64,000 nt of DNA from Crambe crambe (lineage: Eukaryota > Porifera > Demospongiae > Poecilosclerida > Crambeidae). The translations under genes and the position numbers were made by a program. The stretch covers positions 1,240,001 through 1,304,000 of the forward strand of contig OZ004597.1 in NCBI GenBank assembly GCA_963924555.1. Direction: 5' to 3'. Below the pieces are notes generated by a model. The model worked only from the letters and a program-made list of their open reading frames with translations. It searched no databases and was not told the DNA's origin. Below, piece by piece: positions 1 to 11,937 of this stretch. Position 1 is the stretch's first letter, and the number at the start of each line of letters is the position of its first letter.

Positions 1-547
1 CATTATTTTTTTCTTTTTCTTTTTCTTTGACTTCCTTAGAGGTCTGCAGTTCTTGGTGGTGAGCTAGGACCTTGTCACGAAAGGGTTTGCAGAAGTAGAG
101 GGCTTGTAGTACAGAATTAGCATAACAGGTATTACCAAACTGGAGAGAAAGTCGTATAACTATAATGATATAGTTTTAGTCCACTGTAGCTCTATCAGCT
201 CACGTTTGCCAGTCCAAGATAGTGTTCTCCTACGGGTAGAGGGTCCCCAGTTGCTGTTCCGTCCACGTGCGACTGGTCTTGTCCCTAGAAGTAAACCATT
301 ATTATACCCCACTTCACCATTAATTCTGTAGCCTTACCATCTTTATCCGCTTCGTGTATCTAGGACTAGCTGGATATCGATGTCGTAAGCTTTGGTGCGC
401 ATTATTTGGAAGCAATAATATTTTTCTAATTGATACACACCTAATTAATTTTGTTTACCTGGTAGCCCCACCTACCTTTTCTGCAGCGCATAGGTGACAA
501 TTATTATTTCAGCCTTAGCAACTGTGCAAGATAAAAAAAAACCCTGA
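1..547. other. Upstream non-coding stretch, no gene seen
   Basis: I see no convincing exon in the first 547 bases. A pyrimidine run opens the window and the rest is AT-rich sequence with stops in all frames. It probably holds the promoter and 5' UTR of the VWA gene that starts at 548. Confidence 0.5.
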
Positions 548-3500
548 ATGATGTCGGCAGCAGGAGAGGTTGGGCGAGATAACTACCCTAGCCCTGAGGG
601 AAATTCTGCAATAGTTGAAGCCCAGCTTCAAGTCCCTTCCAAGGACTGGCTAGAAGTGAGGCCAAAGTTGCATTCTAGCGTTGAAATATTTTTCTGTATA
701 TACACAGGTGTACGGATTAGCAGCCAAAAATCTAACTTTAGATCAGATCCTCCCAACTATTGGTTTTCAACAGAGCACAGGTGTGTATACGAAAAAAAAC
801 TCGAACCATCACTAACTAAATATATTTTTGCTGCAGGACATGTTCCTGCTCTCCAGCATAGTGTGCCTTCACAGTATGCAGATGGTCTCTTTATTCAGCA
901 TCCAGATTCTACAGGCAAAATCTATAATGTACATTGTTTTATGACAATAGTTATTTTGCTACCAGTAGTGATTTAATGCTCTCTTCTCTAGTTGTGTGGT
1001 GCCAACTTAAGTAGCCTCAGAGCAATAGAGAAGGACTTGCAGGAAATGTTAGCCAGACTAAAAGCAAGATGTGAATGGTTGAATACTGGAAGGTGCATAA
1101 AAACAGTAACTATGGACTGATAATTACTTCCTATGTCACATATTTCAGCCGTTTGAGTTCTGGAGTGATATATGGAAGAAAAATTGTTATCTTGATGGAC
1201 ACATGTGTTTCTGAGCATGTGCAGTTGGAGCCCTTTTTGGATGTGCTCACTTCTACCATTCAAGATCAATTGAGTCACGTAGATGAGTTCAATCTCATCC
1301 GCTGTTCCAACGGGATGGAGGTGTGGCAGGAATACCTCACACAAAACAGTGAAGAAAATATAGCCAGTGCTGTAGAATGGGTCAAACAAACCACACCCCA
1401 GACCACACCCTTCAAAACAAATGTGGTCGAAGGACTAGTGAAAGCACTGGCTCACTCATCAGCTGACCATATATATCTTTTTGCTCATCATGAAGGAACT
1501 TTGAGAGCTTTTGATCTACTTATGGAGAAAGTAAGATGAATGTGTAGTTAACTAATGTTGATGTGACAGTGAATATGTAGGTGACTCCTTCCCTTGTCCC
1601 TGTTCATCTGGTGGTCTATGATTGTAAGTCCCCGCAAGCACTAGAGCAGTACAAACAGTTGGCAACTGGATCTGGAGCAAGGTATATTAGCTATAGCCGG
1701 CATGTTGCAAATGGTGTAGGTTTGAATTTCTTTTTGTCCATGCAATGTAGATGCCATGCATACTGCCCTCCAGCACCTGTTCCCTGCGACTCCAGGAAGA
1801 ACCCTCTGCTCTCCTCTCTATCCAGCCTCTCTTCCATTGGGAGCAGTTCCCCTCCTCAAAGGAGACCAGCAAGTGGGAGGAGCACATCCTCCGTCAATAC
1901 TAACAAGTCACGCCCACAATCAGCTATCGCAAGTATGAAGACTATCCTCCAACTTTATTCACACTCTTCTCCTTCACTCTTCCCCCTTCACTCTATCTCC
2001 TTCACTGTTAGGTGCAGCACCTCCCTTTAGTCCAATCCCAACTCCACTACCGAATGACGACCTTCTTTTAGTCATGGCCGAGACTGAGGCAACCCGCGAT
2101 GTGCTAGCAGAGATCCAGGCTCTGTGTCTTGAAGTGGATGCAGTAAGACGTCCTTATACTCCAACTGAGGAAGCAGACCTGAACGAAGAGAGCTTGACTT
2201 CTCAGCAATGGCTGGAGGTGCTGGAGTCTGTCTCAGAGCACATACCCTGTAAATCATTATGATTCCACTTGTTCATTGCTTTAGATTCATGGGATAGTGG
2301 CCAAGAAGCTCCGATATGAAGATCTCGTCGCATCCCTGGCCTTCCAGCACTGCAATGGCACTATCCAGATCCCAGTTCCAAAGTATAAACATGCCACTCA
2401 AAAGATTGAATTGGTAAATCTCTTGTTAATATGTGGAATGATACTTAATGGCTATGGATTTTCCAGGTCCCCCACACTCGTGTTGTGCATGCCCTTTACT
2501 GCAAGGACTTTGTACACATACGGTAATTGCCACATCCTTAAACTCCCAATCCTCAATCCCCATGTCATCATGATACTTTGGTTCCAACTTAAATTAAAAG
2601 GTGGAATGGAGAAAAGACTGTGCACGTCCAGTTAACCAGCCGTGCCCATAGGACTTACCGAGCCAAAGTGGAGGGTGTTATCAGTAAGTGCGAGAAACGT
2701 CTCACGTGGCTGAAGAAAGGGAGCAGGCAACTGTTTGGCACACTTCTCGAGTCTAGGGTGGTGGTTGTCATTGATACCTCATCATCTGTCAAGGAGAGAC
2801 TCGGCCTCATTAAAGAAAAAGTCAAGGAGCTCCTTCAGGTACATTCACACCATACCACTAATCATACCTTGTTTGTTTGTTGTTTTGTTTTGTTTGTTTT
2901 TTGTTTTGTTTATTTTTTGTTTTGTTTGTTTATTTTGTTTTATTTGTTGTTTTGTTTTGTTTGTTGTTTTGTTTTATTTGTTTTGTTTTGTTTGTTTATT
3001 TTGTTTTATTTGTTGTTTTGTTTTGTTTTTTGTTTTGTTTGTTGTTTTGTTTTGTTTTTTGTTTTGTTTGTTTTGTTTTGTTTTGTTTTTTGTTTTGTTT
3101 GTTGTTTTGTTTTGTTTTTTGTTTTGGGTGTTTTTTGTTTTGTTTGTTGTTTTATTTTGTTTGTTGTTTTGTTTTGTTTTTTGTTTTGTTTTGTTTTTTG
3201 TTTTGTTTGTTGTTTTTTGTTATTCCATTACTTTTTCAAATCACAGGAGCAACTCTCTTTTAAGAAGGAGTTTACTCTGATACACTTTAACTCGGAGGTA
3301 CATCCATGGAGGAGTTCCCTGGTCCCCACATCCCCTCAGAACTTGGATGCTGTTGGGCAGTGGGTGGAGGGCTTGCTGGCCGAGGGAAGCACCAACACAC
3401 TGGGAGCTTTGGAAGTGGCCATGTCTGTTCGGGAAGTGGAGGCAGTGTATCTCCTCACCGATGGTCGACCAGACCAACCCCTGGAGGAGATCTTGAAAAG

Positions 3501-6500
3501 AGTCCAACAATTGCCTTCCATTCCAGTGCACACCATCTCTTTCAACTGTGCTGATTCCAAAGCTAACTTCTTTCTATCTCAGTTGGCAATGAACACAGGA
3601 GGCAGGTGAGAGAATAGCACAGTTACACTCCTTTTCACTATTAGCACACACAGGAATCACACTCTTTCACTATCATATTAGCTGAATATTCCTGTAGATA
3701 TTATTACTTTTCTGAGGATGCCAGTGATCCTGAAGGTCCTAATTCCTACCAGGCAAGGAATAGTTTTCGGTCCTTTCCTTTCTCACCTTACATATGCTTC
3801 ATGGTGCCTGTTTAGGGTGAGGATATCGAGAAACTGGAGAACGAGATTGTGTCTTGCCGAGAAGAGCTCCAATTGGCAGATCACCTCCTGTCTGAGTGCA
3901 ATGCTGTGAGGAAGAGAGGGAAGAAGAAAGTGAGGTGTGGTGAGAAAGGTGCTCCAACAAGAAGAGGGCGAGCTAAGAGAACACAGAAGACTGCCATCAC
4001 TGAAAAGAAATTGATATCTTCTAAAAGGTTTATTTGTGCAAAGGTTTTGCTTCTGTCACTAAAGAAAGATGCATTATCAATAATATCTTTATAGGTGGTT
4101 GGAAAAGAACAGCCTTTCAGCTCTGAATCTCACTCTGATGGATGCCTTTGGCCCTGCTACCATTCCCCACACCACCAAACATATTCCTTTGCTAAAGAAA
4201 AACGTCTCTTCCAAGGTCTTCACCTCCCTTTTTCCTTTGGCACACGTTACCCATGGAAATGAAGTGACCCTCATTCACCCCAATGGAGTTGATTTGAAGT
4301 CATACGAGGAAAAACTGGACAAACAGGTTGAGATTTATTGGGATAGACTCTCTCATCTTGCTTGGAGTGCCATATCTGAAGAAAAGAGATCCAGTTTGTC
4401 TGCAGAGCTGGGACTCAATGAAGGAGCCAAGCCCCCCTCGTACTTGAAGCACAGGGATACTCTAAGAGGACTGGTAGCTGACTGCGGCTGGACTCGTCCT
4501 CAGGCAGACTTCAATCTCTTGGAAGAGGAAATCAATTTGGCAAATAATTTCAAGAAATACTTGAAAGCAGTTAAGAAAGAGGCAGAGAGATCGAGTACTA
4601 ATTCTCTAACACGAAGGAGAAGGCAGTTCAGCTCATCTGATAATGCTTCATCATTGTCCTATGAAAGTGAGCATAATATCAATGATCATGTGATAACCAC
4701 ATGATTCCCTTTTATTGTAATTAGGTGATGATTCAGAAGTGGTGGGTCTTTACAGTCCTGCATCATCGGATAATGATTACTCCTTGCCGTCGTTGCTTGA
4801 CCACTTCAGCACTTCCAGTTTGAAATTCTCGCTTCCTCCTCTTCCCAAATTTAACACCTCCCAGAGAAAAGCACCGCCATCCCTCAAAGGATTCCCAAAA
4901 GGCCAGCAAGTGATCGTGAGGTCTCGGGACGACGGTTTTTATTATCCCGGTGAGTAACGTGGGGAATGTCAAACAGATTGTTTACTCCTTCATTTGTTTG
5001 TTTACTTGTTTACTTGTTTACTTCAGGTGTTGTGGTCAAATCTCCAGAAAGAAGTCATATTGTGGTACAACTGGTCGATAAAGAAGAAATCAACGTACCT
5101 CTGTCTGATGCCATCCTAGTGGGCGGAGCCAGTCCCTGTCCCATGTTAAATGTCAATGATTACGTCCTTGTGAGAGTCAGAAGACAAAATGGACCCCACC
5201 CCTCCAGGGAAAATGGGTTATGTGACTTCTATATCCCTGGGTTTATCAATGTTCTTCCAGAGGATGTGAGAAAGGGATACGCCTTTTATTCAGTGCTGGT
5301 TCTCAGTGGGAAATCAGTCACGTGTTCACGTCATGGAATAGTCAAGATCGGCAGATCCAAATACAAAGAAATATGCAACTTCATCAAGGACATCTCAAGT
5401 AACAGACCCTCAAAAACAAAGAAATCAGATGATCCCGAGACCTCTAGTTCTCATTCACACACTTCCATTTCTGGTTCTTCTCGGAGTTGTATCCATATTC
5501 CATGTGGTCACAACGACTCGCCACCTATCAATTCCAATTCCCAGAAAACTGGATCCACAGTGGCATCATCCCCCACCCAAGGGACTCCAACTCAGTCCAG
5601 GATGTCCTCAGGACAAAGCACTCGGTCCAGCTCCAGGGAATCTTCAGCGCAAGGGACAAGCAGATCTCAACACGAGGGAGAGGGGATTGCAGATCACTTG
5701 ACAGTTGGAGAACTGGAACAGATACTAGAACAGCAAAAGGCTCAGAGGGAACTACTAGAGCAACAGCAACGAGAGCTATCTGCCATGCAATACCGTCAGC
5801 ACCAGCTGGAGGCCGAACTAAAGCAGAAGAAAGGAGAAGAAATTGAAGAATCGGAAGAGATGGCTTCAAATGTAATCATAGAGTCACAGCTTTCAGTTCA
5901 TAATGAAAGAGGAGAACTAGAAAGTCCCATCTACCATCAGACTGAAGCCTCAACAATGACTACCGACCTCACTCAAGATCTATCTCCTGGCACTTTCCAA
6001 CCTCAGCAGAACTCTAATCGTGACCTTGCTCCTCCCTCTCATCGTTGTGACCTTGCTCCTCCTGTTGTCATGTGTGATTTAGGCATCAACACTGATGCAT
6101 GGACACAAGAGAGAGCCACTGAGACTGATCCAATCACAGAATCACGTGGAGTGGGTACGGAATGGAGTCAATCAGAATCAGAATCAGACTCTGGTGATGT
6201 CCCGGACATGCCACTAGAGAAGATGTCAAACTCACCTAATCCAGCACATTCCAACGATGCTGGGGTTAGCACGTCACCTGACCATCATCATAATATTGAT
6301 ACATCACCTGATCGTAGCCCCATGAAGACCCCAACGTTGACTCTCACCCCTATATCCAGTCTCACTCCCTCCCCTTGCCATTCTACTCCTGGTCACTTCT
6401 CACAGACCTCCATCCACCCTACATTAGTAGCCTCACCCACCACCCCTACAGCTGACCTCACAATCTCAGCCCTTGAGGGTCTCAATACTCACAATCTTGA

Positions 6501-7577
6501 AGAGGAGGATCCCCTTGTTAACCAGCATGTATTGGCCCGCTGGCCTGATGATGGGTGGTACTATCGAGGAGTGGTTGTACAGTCCCTGGGAGAGTTGTGG
6601 TATCAGGTGGAGGATGCCAGTCACGATGCAGACAAAATCCACGCTCTGGACATTATTACTGATCTGAAGGATGCTCAGAAGCCAATCCAAGTTGGAGACA
6701 CAGTAGCAGCTCTGCATCCTCATTACGACTTCAGCTATGCCCCTGGCAAAGTCACAGGAATCACTTCCGAAGGACTCCATTACTCCGTGGAGCTGTATGA
6801 TGGGACCAAGTCCTTCCTACCCCGTCAAGACCTGTACCACTTGGCACAGGCCAAGCACTTCAAAGACGTGGAGTATTTGAAGACCAAAGAAAAGGCATGG
6901 GTGGGGAAAGATGTGGTGGCCAGGAGGGATGAGACTGGGTTGTACTTGCCTGGTATGTAGTATTAGAAATACTATACAAGTGCATTTATTCGTAATATTC
7001 ATGTTGCATATTCCTTCCCTTAGGCAGTGTGGTGGAGCAGCTGGAAGGCTCGTGTCAATACTTGATTAAGTGGGCTGACAAGACCACTCAGGAACAGTCC
7101 ATTGTCCACATGTTTGGCAATTTAACCAAGAGGAGAGCCTTGCGCTTGGAGGACCACGTCTTGGCCTTGGCTGTCCCTTGTAAGTTCCCCTTTCACCCTC
7201 TTATTCTGTGTTAGTACCCTTTTCCCCCTTCCCCTTCTCTGGGTCTTCAAGGTCAGGGGGTTTACATGCCTGGCACCATTAAAGACAAAGTGGAAAACAA
7301 ATTACAAGTCGAGTTTTGTGATGGACAGAAGTAAGTTTTGATTAGTCATTCTGGATCACATGATAATTTATTGTTGTGACAACCTTGCAGTGCACTGGTG
7401 GAACCAATCGAATGCTTCTGGTTAAGTGCAGAGTATTTCCAAGAGGCAGTGGAAATGATCGCTAACAATGTCACTCCGTCTTCTTCCCAAGTTTCTCTCA
7501 AGAGCAAGCAACACAAGGCACAGCATGCAGACCAATCAGACCAGACAAGTGAATACAGTGCCAGCTATTTACACTAA
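548..7577 (+). CDS. VWA3B: VWA3B-like protein, two VWA domains plus Tudor-like (DUF4537-type) repeats
   Basis: Multi-exon gene starting at the ATG at 548 and ending with TAA at 7575-7577. The order is: a leader matching the VWA3 family (WLEVYGLAAKNLTLDQILPT); a first VWA domain (about 1150-1720, core RKIVILMDTC); a Ser-rich linker; a second VWA domain (about 2740-3720, VVVVIDTSSSV, then YLLTDGRPDQP); and a C-terminal part with repeated Tudor-like modules around 4890-5060, 6510-6960 and 7025-7430, marked by RSRDDGFYYPG, RWPDDGWYYRG and RRDETGLYLPG. A glutamine-rich coiled coil lies near 5700-5850. Splice phases agree across the joins I tested; one intron (3753-3815) has a GC donor. The exon joins near 1690-1950 are unsure. 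In vertebrates the family is linked to cilia and testis; its biochemical role is unknown. Open reading through 2845-3245 is a TTTTG repeat inside an intron, not coding sequence. Confidence 0.85.
2870..3225 (+). repeat. TTTTG/TTTGT-type simple repeat inside an intron
   Basis: About 350 bp of near-pure T and G built from TTTTG and TTTGT units with small changes. It lies between the donor after the second VWA beta strand (about 2839) and the acceptor at 3247. It is open in all three forward frames by composition, giving false Phe/Cys/Val/Leu-rich ORFs. Confidence 0.9.
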
Positions 7578-7770
7578 GTACTAAAGTTCAGAGGTCACAA
7601 CTACTGAGAACATGACATCCCAAGGAGTTTAACTTTACAATAGCAGTTCATTTTAATTACACAATGAATTCCCCACAGTGATCCTTTCAATAGCAAACAT
7701 CTTCATTCTCATTTTATCACTAGCTAATGTTCATACAAGTGAAAGATATCTTTTCCTTTTGGGTGTTTCT

Positions 7771-9649
7771 TCAGTTTCTACAAAGTGGGGGAGGGGGAAC
7801 AATCACTGTTAATAATAATAGTGTTAACCAGCTGTAGCTTGTTGATCTTAGGCTTAGATAACTAACCTTTATCTTAGTTAGAATCTTGCCATAGTTGGTG
7901 ATTGTCTCTGGGTTGGTGTCGGAAAAGTACAATCTCAAAGTAATGTGCAACTCCACACTCCTCAGACACGGACAGTTTTCTATAATTATGCATAATTCAA
8001 AAACCATATAGCTACTCTCACACTTGACAGACCGAAAAGGAGTTTCAGGGCTAAGTGAGAAGCTGGTGTGAAATTGAGGATGAGTCTTGTAAGGGATTGA
8101 AAGCCTCTCTCTATGCAGAGCTTCTCCATGGCTTCCTTGTGCAGGGAAGGTCCATGCATCACCTCCAGGTGACACAGCTTCTGGCACTTCTGAGCTGCAC
8201 CACCAGAAAAAAAAAGATGACTTTCCATGCTCAATGATTCCATGTACCCACCAATTTCCTTGAGGCCATCTGGAGTAATAGCACTTCCTCCAATTGTGAG
8301 CGATAAAAGGTGTGGCCAGGCTTGTGCTATCATTGAAAGGCAGCTGTCGTTGAACCAGGCGGCATGTGGACTGTCCAGGACTGGTGGTAAAGTCAGGTGC
8401 TGGATGTGGGGACACCCATTGGCAAGTGACCAGAGCGACTCTGAACTAGGAGGGAACTCATCACTGCAGTAGGTCAAGGAGTTTAAGTTGGGAGAGTGGA
8501 TGCTGGCCAGCCATAAAACACTAGATATGAGTAAACAGAAGTACTAAAGTAGCTAGCTAGCAGAGTGTTGTATGGGGCTCACCGTTCAGTGGCCATGAGA
8601 CTGCATTCTGTGACCACCAGAGAGCTCAGTGATGTAGAACTGGCCTCCAGCATAGCCTTCAGTCCAGGCTCCAGGCTCCCTCTGTCAATACACAATATCA
8701 TAATAGTTGTATACACAGGAATATAGCCAGTATTGACCTTGTTTTGGCGATATAGCTTTGCAGGTCTTCATCACAAGAGGCCATTGGGGGCATGAGACCT
8801 GCAATTATTGTACCAGCTATAGCTAGATGCACATTATATATATATATATATATAATATACTCACCATGAACAACTAGGCTCTCAGTGGATGTACACCAAC
8901 GTGCTATCCCGAGGAGGACCTAGTTACATGTGCATGACACATTTTAACACTTTTTTTTGCACTGTGCTATCTGATCTTCACACCTTTACCTACCTTAGGA
9001 TTCAGTAGAGTCTCAGATATCACCACTTTCCTCCAGAGTTGAGGGTGCCGACTCACCGAGTACCACTTCCGGCAGACAGGAGCCACTTGACACAACTCTC
9101 GTGCGGACAAGTAAGAGAATATAAGATATAGGGCATGGTTCTCTCGCTCTCCACTTAATAACACCTTCCAATACGCTCCATCCTGTTTTTCTTCATGTTG
9201 TCCTGTTACATTGCCAGACTTGGTTAATTGCTGTCCTATAGGACAATCAATTGCAGCATTATTTCTTGTTTCTTTTCCATTGACTGTATTGTGACTGGCT
9301 TGGATGTCCTGGGCTAACTGTTTGTAATACTGCACTTCCTTCTCTAGGCTGACTATGTATGCAGTGAGTTTCTGCCACTGAGTGTCAATATCAGAGGTAA
9401 CAGTTGCTTTCTTTCCCGTTGCTAGCGGGAGGGGAGCAGAGAGCTGCCGAGATAATGGTGGAGTAGACCTGAGGTGTGTGTGTGTAGTAGCCATGAAGTG
9501 GAGTGCATAAGCAATGAAACCCACCCCTCAATTGCAGGGGGTCTTTCAGCTTTCTTCTTGCAGGTTCTAAGAGAATTCTCCAGTAGTGTGGCCTTGTGTA
9601 GCACCGAGTCTAAGGAGATCTCTACGAAATAGTCCTCATCACACTCCAT
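7771..9649 (-). CDS. F-box / leucine-rich repeat protein
   Basis: Read on the minus strand from the ATG at 9649 (MECDEDYFVEISLDSV). An upstream open frame exists but has no ATG, and an acceptor-like gcag lies just before the start, so an upstream non-coding exon is possible. Exon 2 encodes a coiled coil (DTQWQKLTAYIVSLEKEV) and then an F-box near 9010-9150 (LIFSYLSARELCQVAPVCRKW). Later exons (about 8800-7850) encode LRR-like strands such as HIQHLTLPPVL and LRSVELHITL. F-box proteins recruit substrates to SCF (SKP1-CUL1) ubiquitin ligases; the LRR would bind the substrate. A 44-bp intron near 8000 joins LFGLS to KNCPCLRSVEL in phase. The end is either a TGA just after the last donor or the stop at 7771. 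I cannot name a specific FBXL orthologue. Confidence 0.7.
8835..8855. repeat. (TA)n microsatellite
   Basis: A short alternating TA run inside an intron of the F-box gene. Confidence 0.8.
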
Positions 9650-9737
9650 GAATTGATGGGCTGCAAGCAGCGCTAGAAGTGTAGCTATAAGAGACACGAT
9701 CAGCCACGCCTCATGAGCATACGCATGCGCAAAATTG

Positions 9738-10296
9738 CATGAAGCATATCAGCGAATAAGCTGTTGTATACATGTAGCAAAACACATATCAAAACTGACA
9801 CGTTCCCTTGGGGCGAAAACAAGGAGCTGGGGCCCTCAATAATCCCAGAACCCCATCCCACTTATCATAGCACTGCGAAATATTTCACACACAAAATTGG
9901 AGTAGCTCTAACTAACCATACCTTCTGGTTGTAGGCAATGTGGTCTGACATGACCTTTCCAAGCTTCTTCTTCTTAGCTTACTTCGGAAGCTGCTCATTA
10001 GCGATGGAGAGGTCCACACCTGCCTACAAGTAGACATACAGACACACAAAACATTTTTTGGGATCTGCAAAAACCATCATGGGAAAGATTGTAACTTCCC
10101 TTGGATTGGTAATTATAATCTATTTATAGCCTTATTTGGGTCAATTATTCAATATTGATATCTACTTGGTTGTAACTTATAATTCTAGTAGCTACAGGCA
10201 GAGTAATATTAATAAGTTGATCGGGGTGCTAGCAGTGCTCCACAAGTAGGATATAAAGTCTTGTATCCATGACCAGATGAACCAGCCCAGTTTTTG
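9738..10296. other. Intergenic gap between F-box gene (-) and kinase gene (+)
   Basis: About 560 bp between divergent genes. On the minus strand, 9918-10023 has an exon-like look (acceptor-type gtaggcag, a basic stretch reading KKKKLGKVMSDHIAYNQK, then gtatgg), but an in-frame TAA interrupts it and its phase does not match the F-box start exon. I see no other feature. Confidence 0.4.
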
Positions 10297-11823
10297 ATGG
10301 CATTCTTGAGAAGACGTGGTGTGGCTGAAACCTTCAGAAACAACCGCCATCTACAGCAGTTTATGCTGACTGATGTCACTCCAACTGGCAAGGTTCTGGG
10401 AACAGGCTCCTTCGGTTCAGTGGAAGAGGTCAGTGCTCACTGCACGGGAGGAATTCCCTGGTAATCAAAATGCTGCTTACAGGTGAAGTACCAGCATCTT
10501 GTGTGTGCTGGTAAAAAGCTCCATGAAGCTCTTGTAGTAGCTGGCAATGAAGGAGTGGCTGATGTGGTCAGAAAGTATGAGCAGGAGTGCCAGTTAATGT
10601 CCAGCCTCCGTCACCCTAACATCACCCAGTTCCTTGGTCTGTGCTTCTTCCCAGGGACTGAACTGCCTCTACTGGTGATGGAACAACTGGATACAAGTCT
10701 GGACGACCTGTTGGAACACATGCCTGGCCTCCCTCTCTCCCTCAAGCGCTCTGTCCTGGAGGATGTGGCCAGTGGACTGGTCTACCTCCACAAGAGGACA
10801 CCTCCTGTCATCCACAGGGATTTGACTTCCAGAAATGTCCTCCTCACTTCCTCTCTGGTGGCCAAGATCACTGACATGGGAAACTCCCGCATTATCAACA
10901 CAAGGCCTGGTCAGATGGCTAGGACACTCACACAGTTGCCAGGGACACTGGTATACATGCCTCCAGAGGCCATGAGTACCACTCACCGCTATGGACCATC
11001 CCTGGACATCTTCTCCTTTGGCCACCTTGCCCTCTACACTGTAACACAGGTTAGTGGCCACACTCAATATTAATATTCATTCATCATTCTTTTCATTAGA
11101 TATTCTCTGGGAACCTTCTTGAGAGCACTTTCCTCAATCCAGACAATCCTCGAGATATCCGTGCCAGAACTGAACTAGAACGTCGAGGAGAATACATCGA
11201 GCTTTTAGAAAATAAATTTGGTTTCGAACACCCTGTCCTAGTTCAGTTGATCAAGCAGTGTCTGCATAATGCTCCAACTGAAAGACCAACCACTGAAGAG
11301 GTGCTGGAGAGACTCCAGAGAATGAGGGTGGAGGTGGAAGGAAGATATGGTGGAAATCTGGTCAAACTGGACATTGATAAGGTGTTACTCTCTAAAGATA
11401 TGGAAGTGAAGGACAGAAGGATAAGAGAACTGACTCAGCATCAGGTGTGTACAGGAGGACTAACTAAAACAGCTCAATAATGTTGTTTTTTGCTTTGTTA
11501 TATCTTCAGGAAGAAATCAGAAGAGATCTCGAAGTAAGTAGCTACCTGTTGGATAGTATTGATAACTACTTGTGTATTTTAACATGAAGTTGAAGGAGAG
11601 AGATATTCAGCAGTTGCAGAGAGAAATTGTCACTAAGGATGATCAGATTCAGGAACTACAAACTGAAGTAGGAGGTCTTGATAGGCAACTCAGACAGATG
11701 CAGAGGGAGACAGAGGCTAAGGATGAACAGCTCCATCAACTGCAGAAGGAGACAGAGACTAAGGATGAACAGCTCCGTCAACTGCAGAGGGAGACAGCAG
11801 GGTCTAAGGATCAACAACTCCAG
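10297..11823 (+). CDS. TKL-like protein kinase with C-terminal coiled coil
   Basis: Starts at the ATG at 10297. The glycine loop is GTGSFGSVEE, split by an intron after GAG. The Lys region reads CAGKKLHEAL, the alpha-C region KYEQECQLMSSLRHPNI, the catalytic loop HRDLTSRNVLL, the metal motif is DMG rather than DFG (AKITDMGNSR), and the P+1 region is GTLVYMPPEA. The HRDLxxxN form and short architecture fit tyrosine-kinase-like (TKL) kinases. After the lobe come exons ending in a heptad coiled coil with near-identical repeats (QLQRETEAKDEQLHQLQKE). Without further splicing the frame reads through to a TAA at 11896-11898 and adds a hydrophobic tail. With splicing at 11824 it continues in phase into the sirtuin exons at 11938. 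No signal peptide or transmembrane segment is seen, so it is probably cytoplasmic. Confidence 0.8.
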
Positions 11824-11937
11824 GTAGAAAAAATAGCCATAAGTAACCATGTGACAACTGTTACTGCAGGCTGGTTACTGGTAATAGTACTAATTTAACT
11901 ATAGCTACTCTCTAATATAATATGATCTCATAATAAG

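Noticed and set aside
2735..3609. Long Phe/Cys/Val-rich ORFs in several frames, looking like a membrane protein
   Set aside because: They arise from a TTTTG-type repeat in an intron. Only the flanking exons match the VWA domain, and splicing out 2839-3247 restores it.
9918..10023. Basic exon-like stretch on the minus strand upstream of the F-box gene
   Set aside because: It contains an in-frame TAA and its donor phase does not fit the next exon, so it is not added to the gene model.
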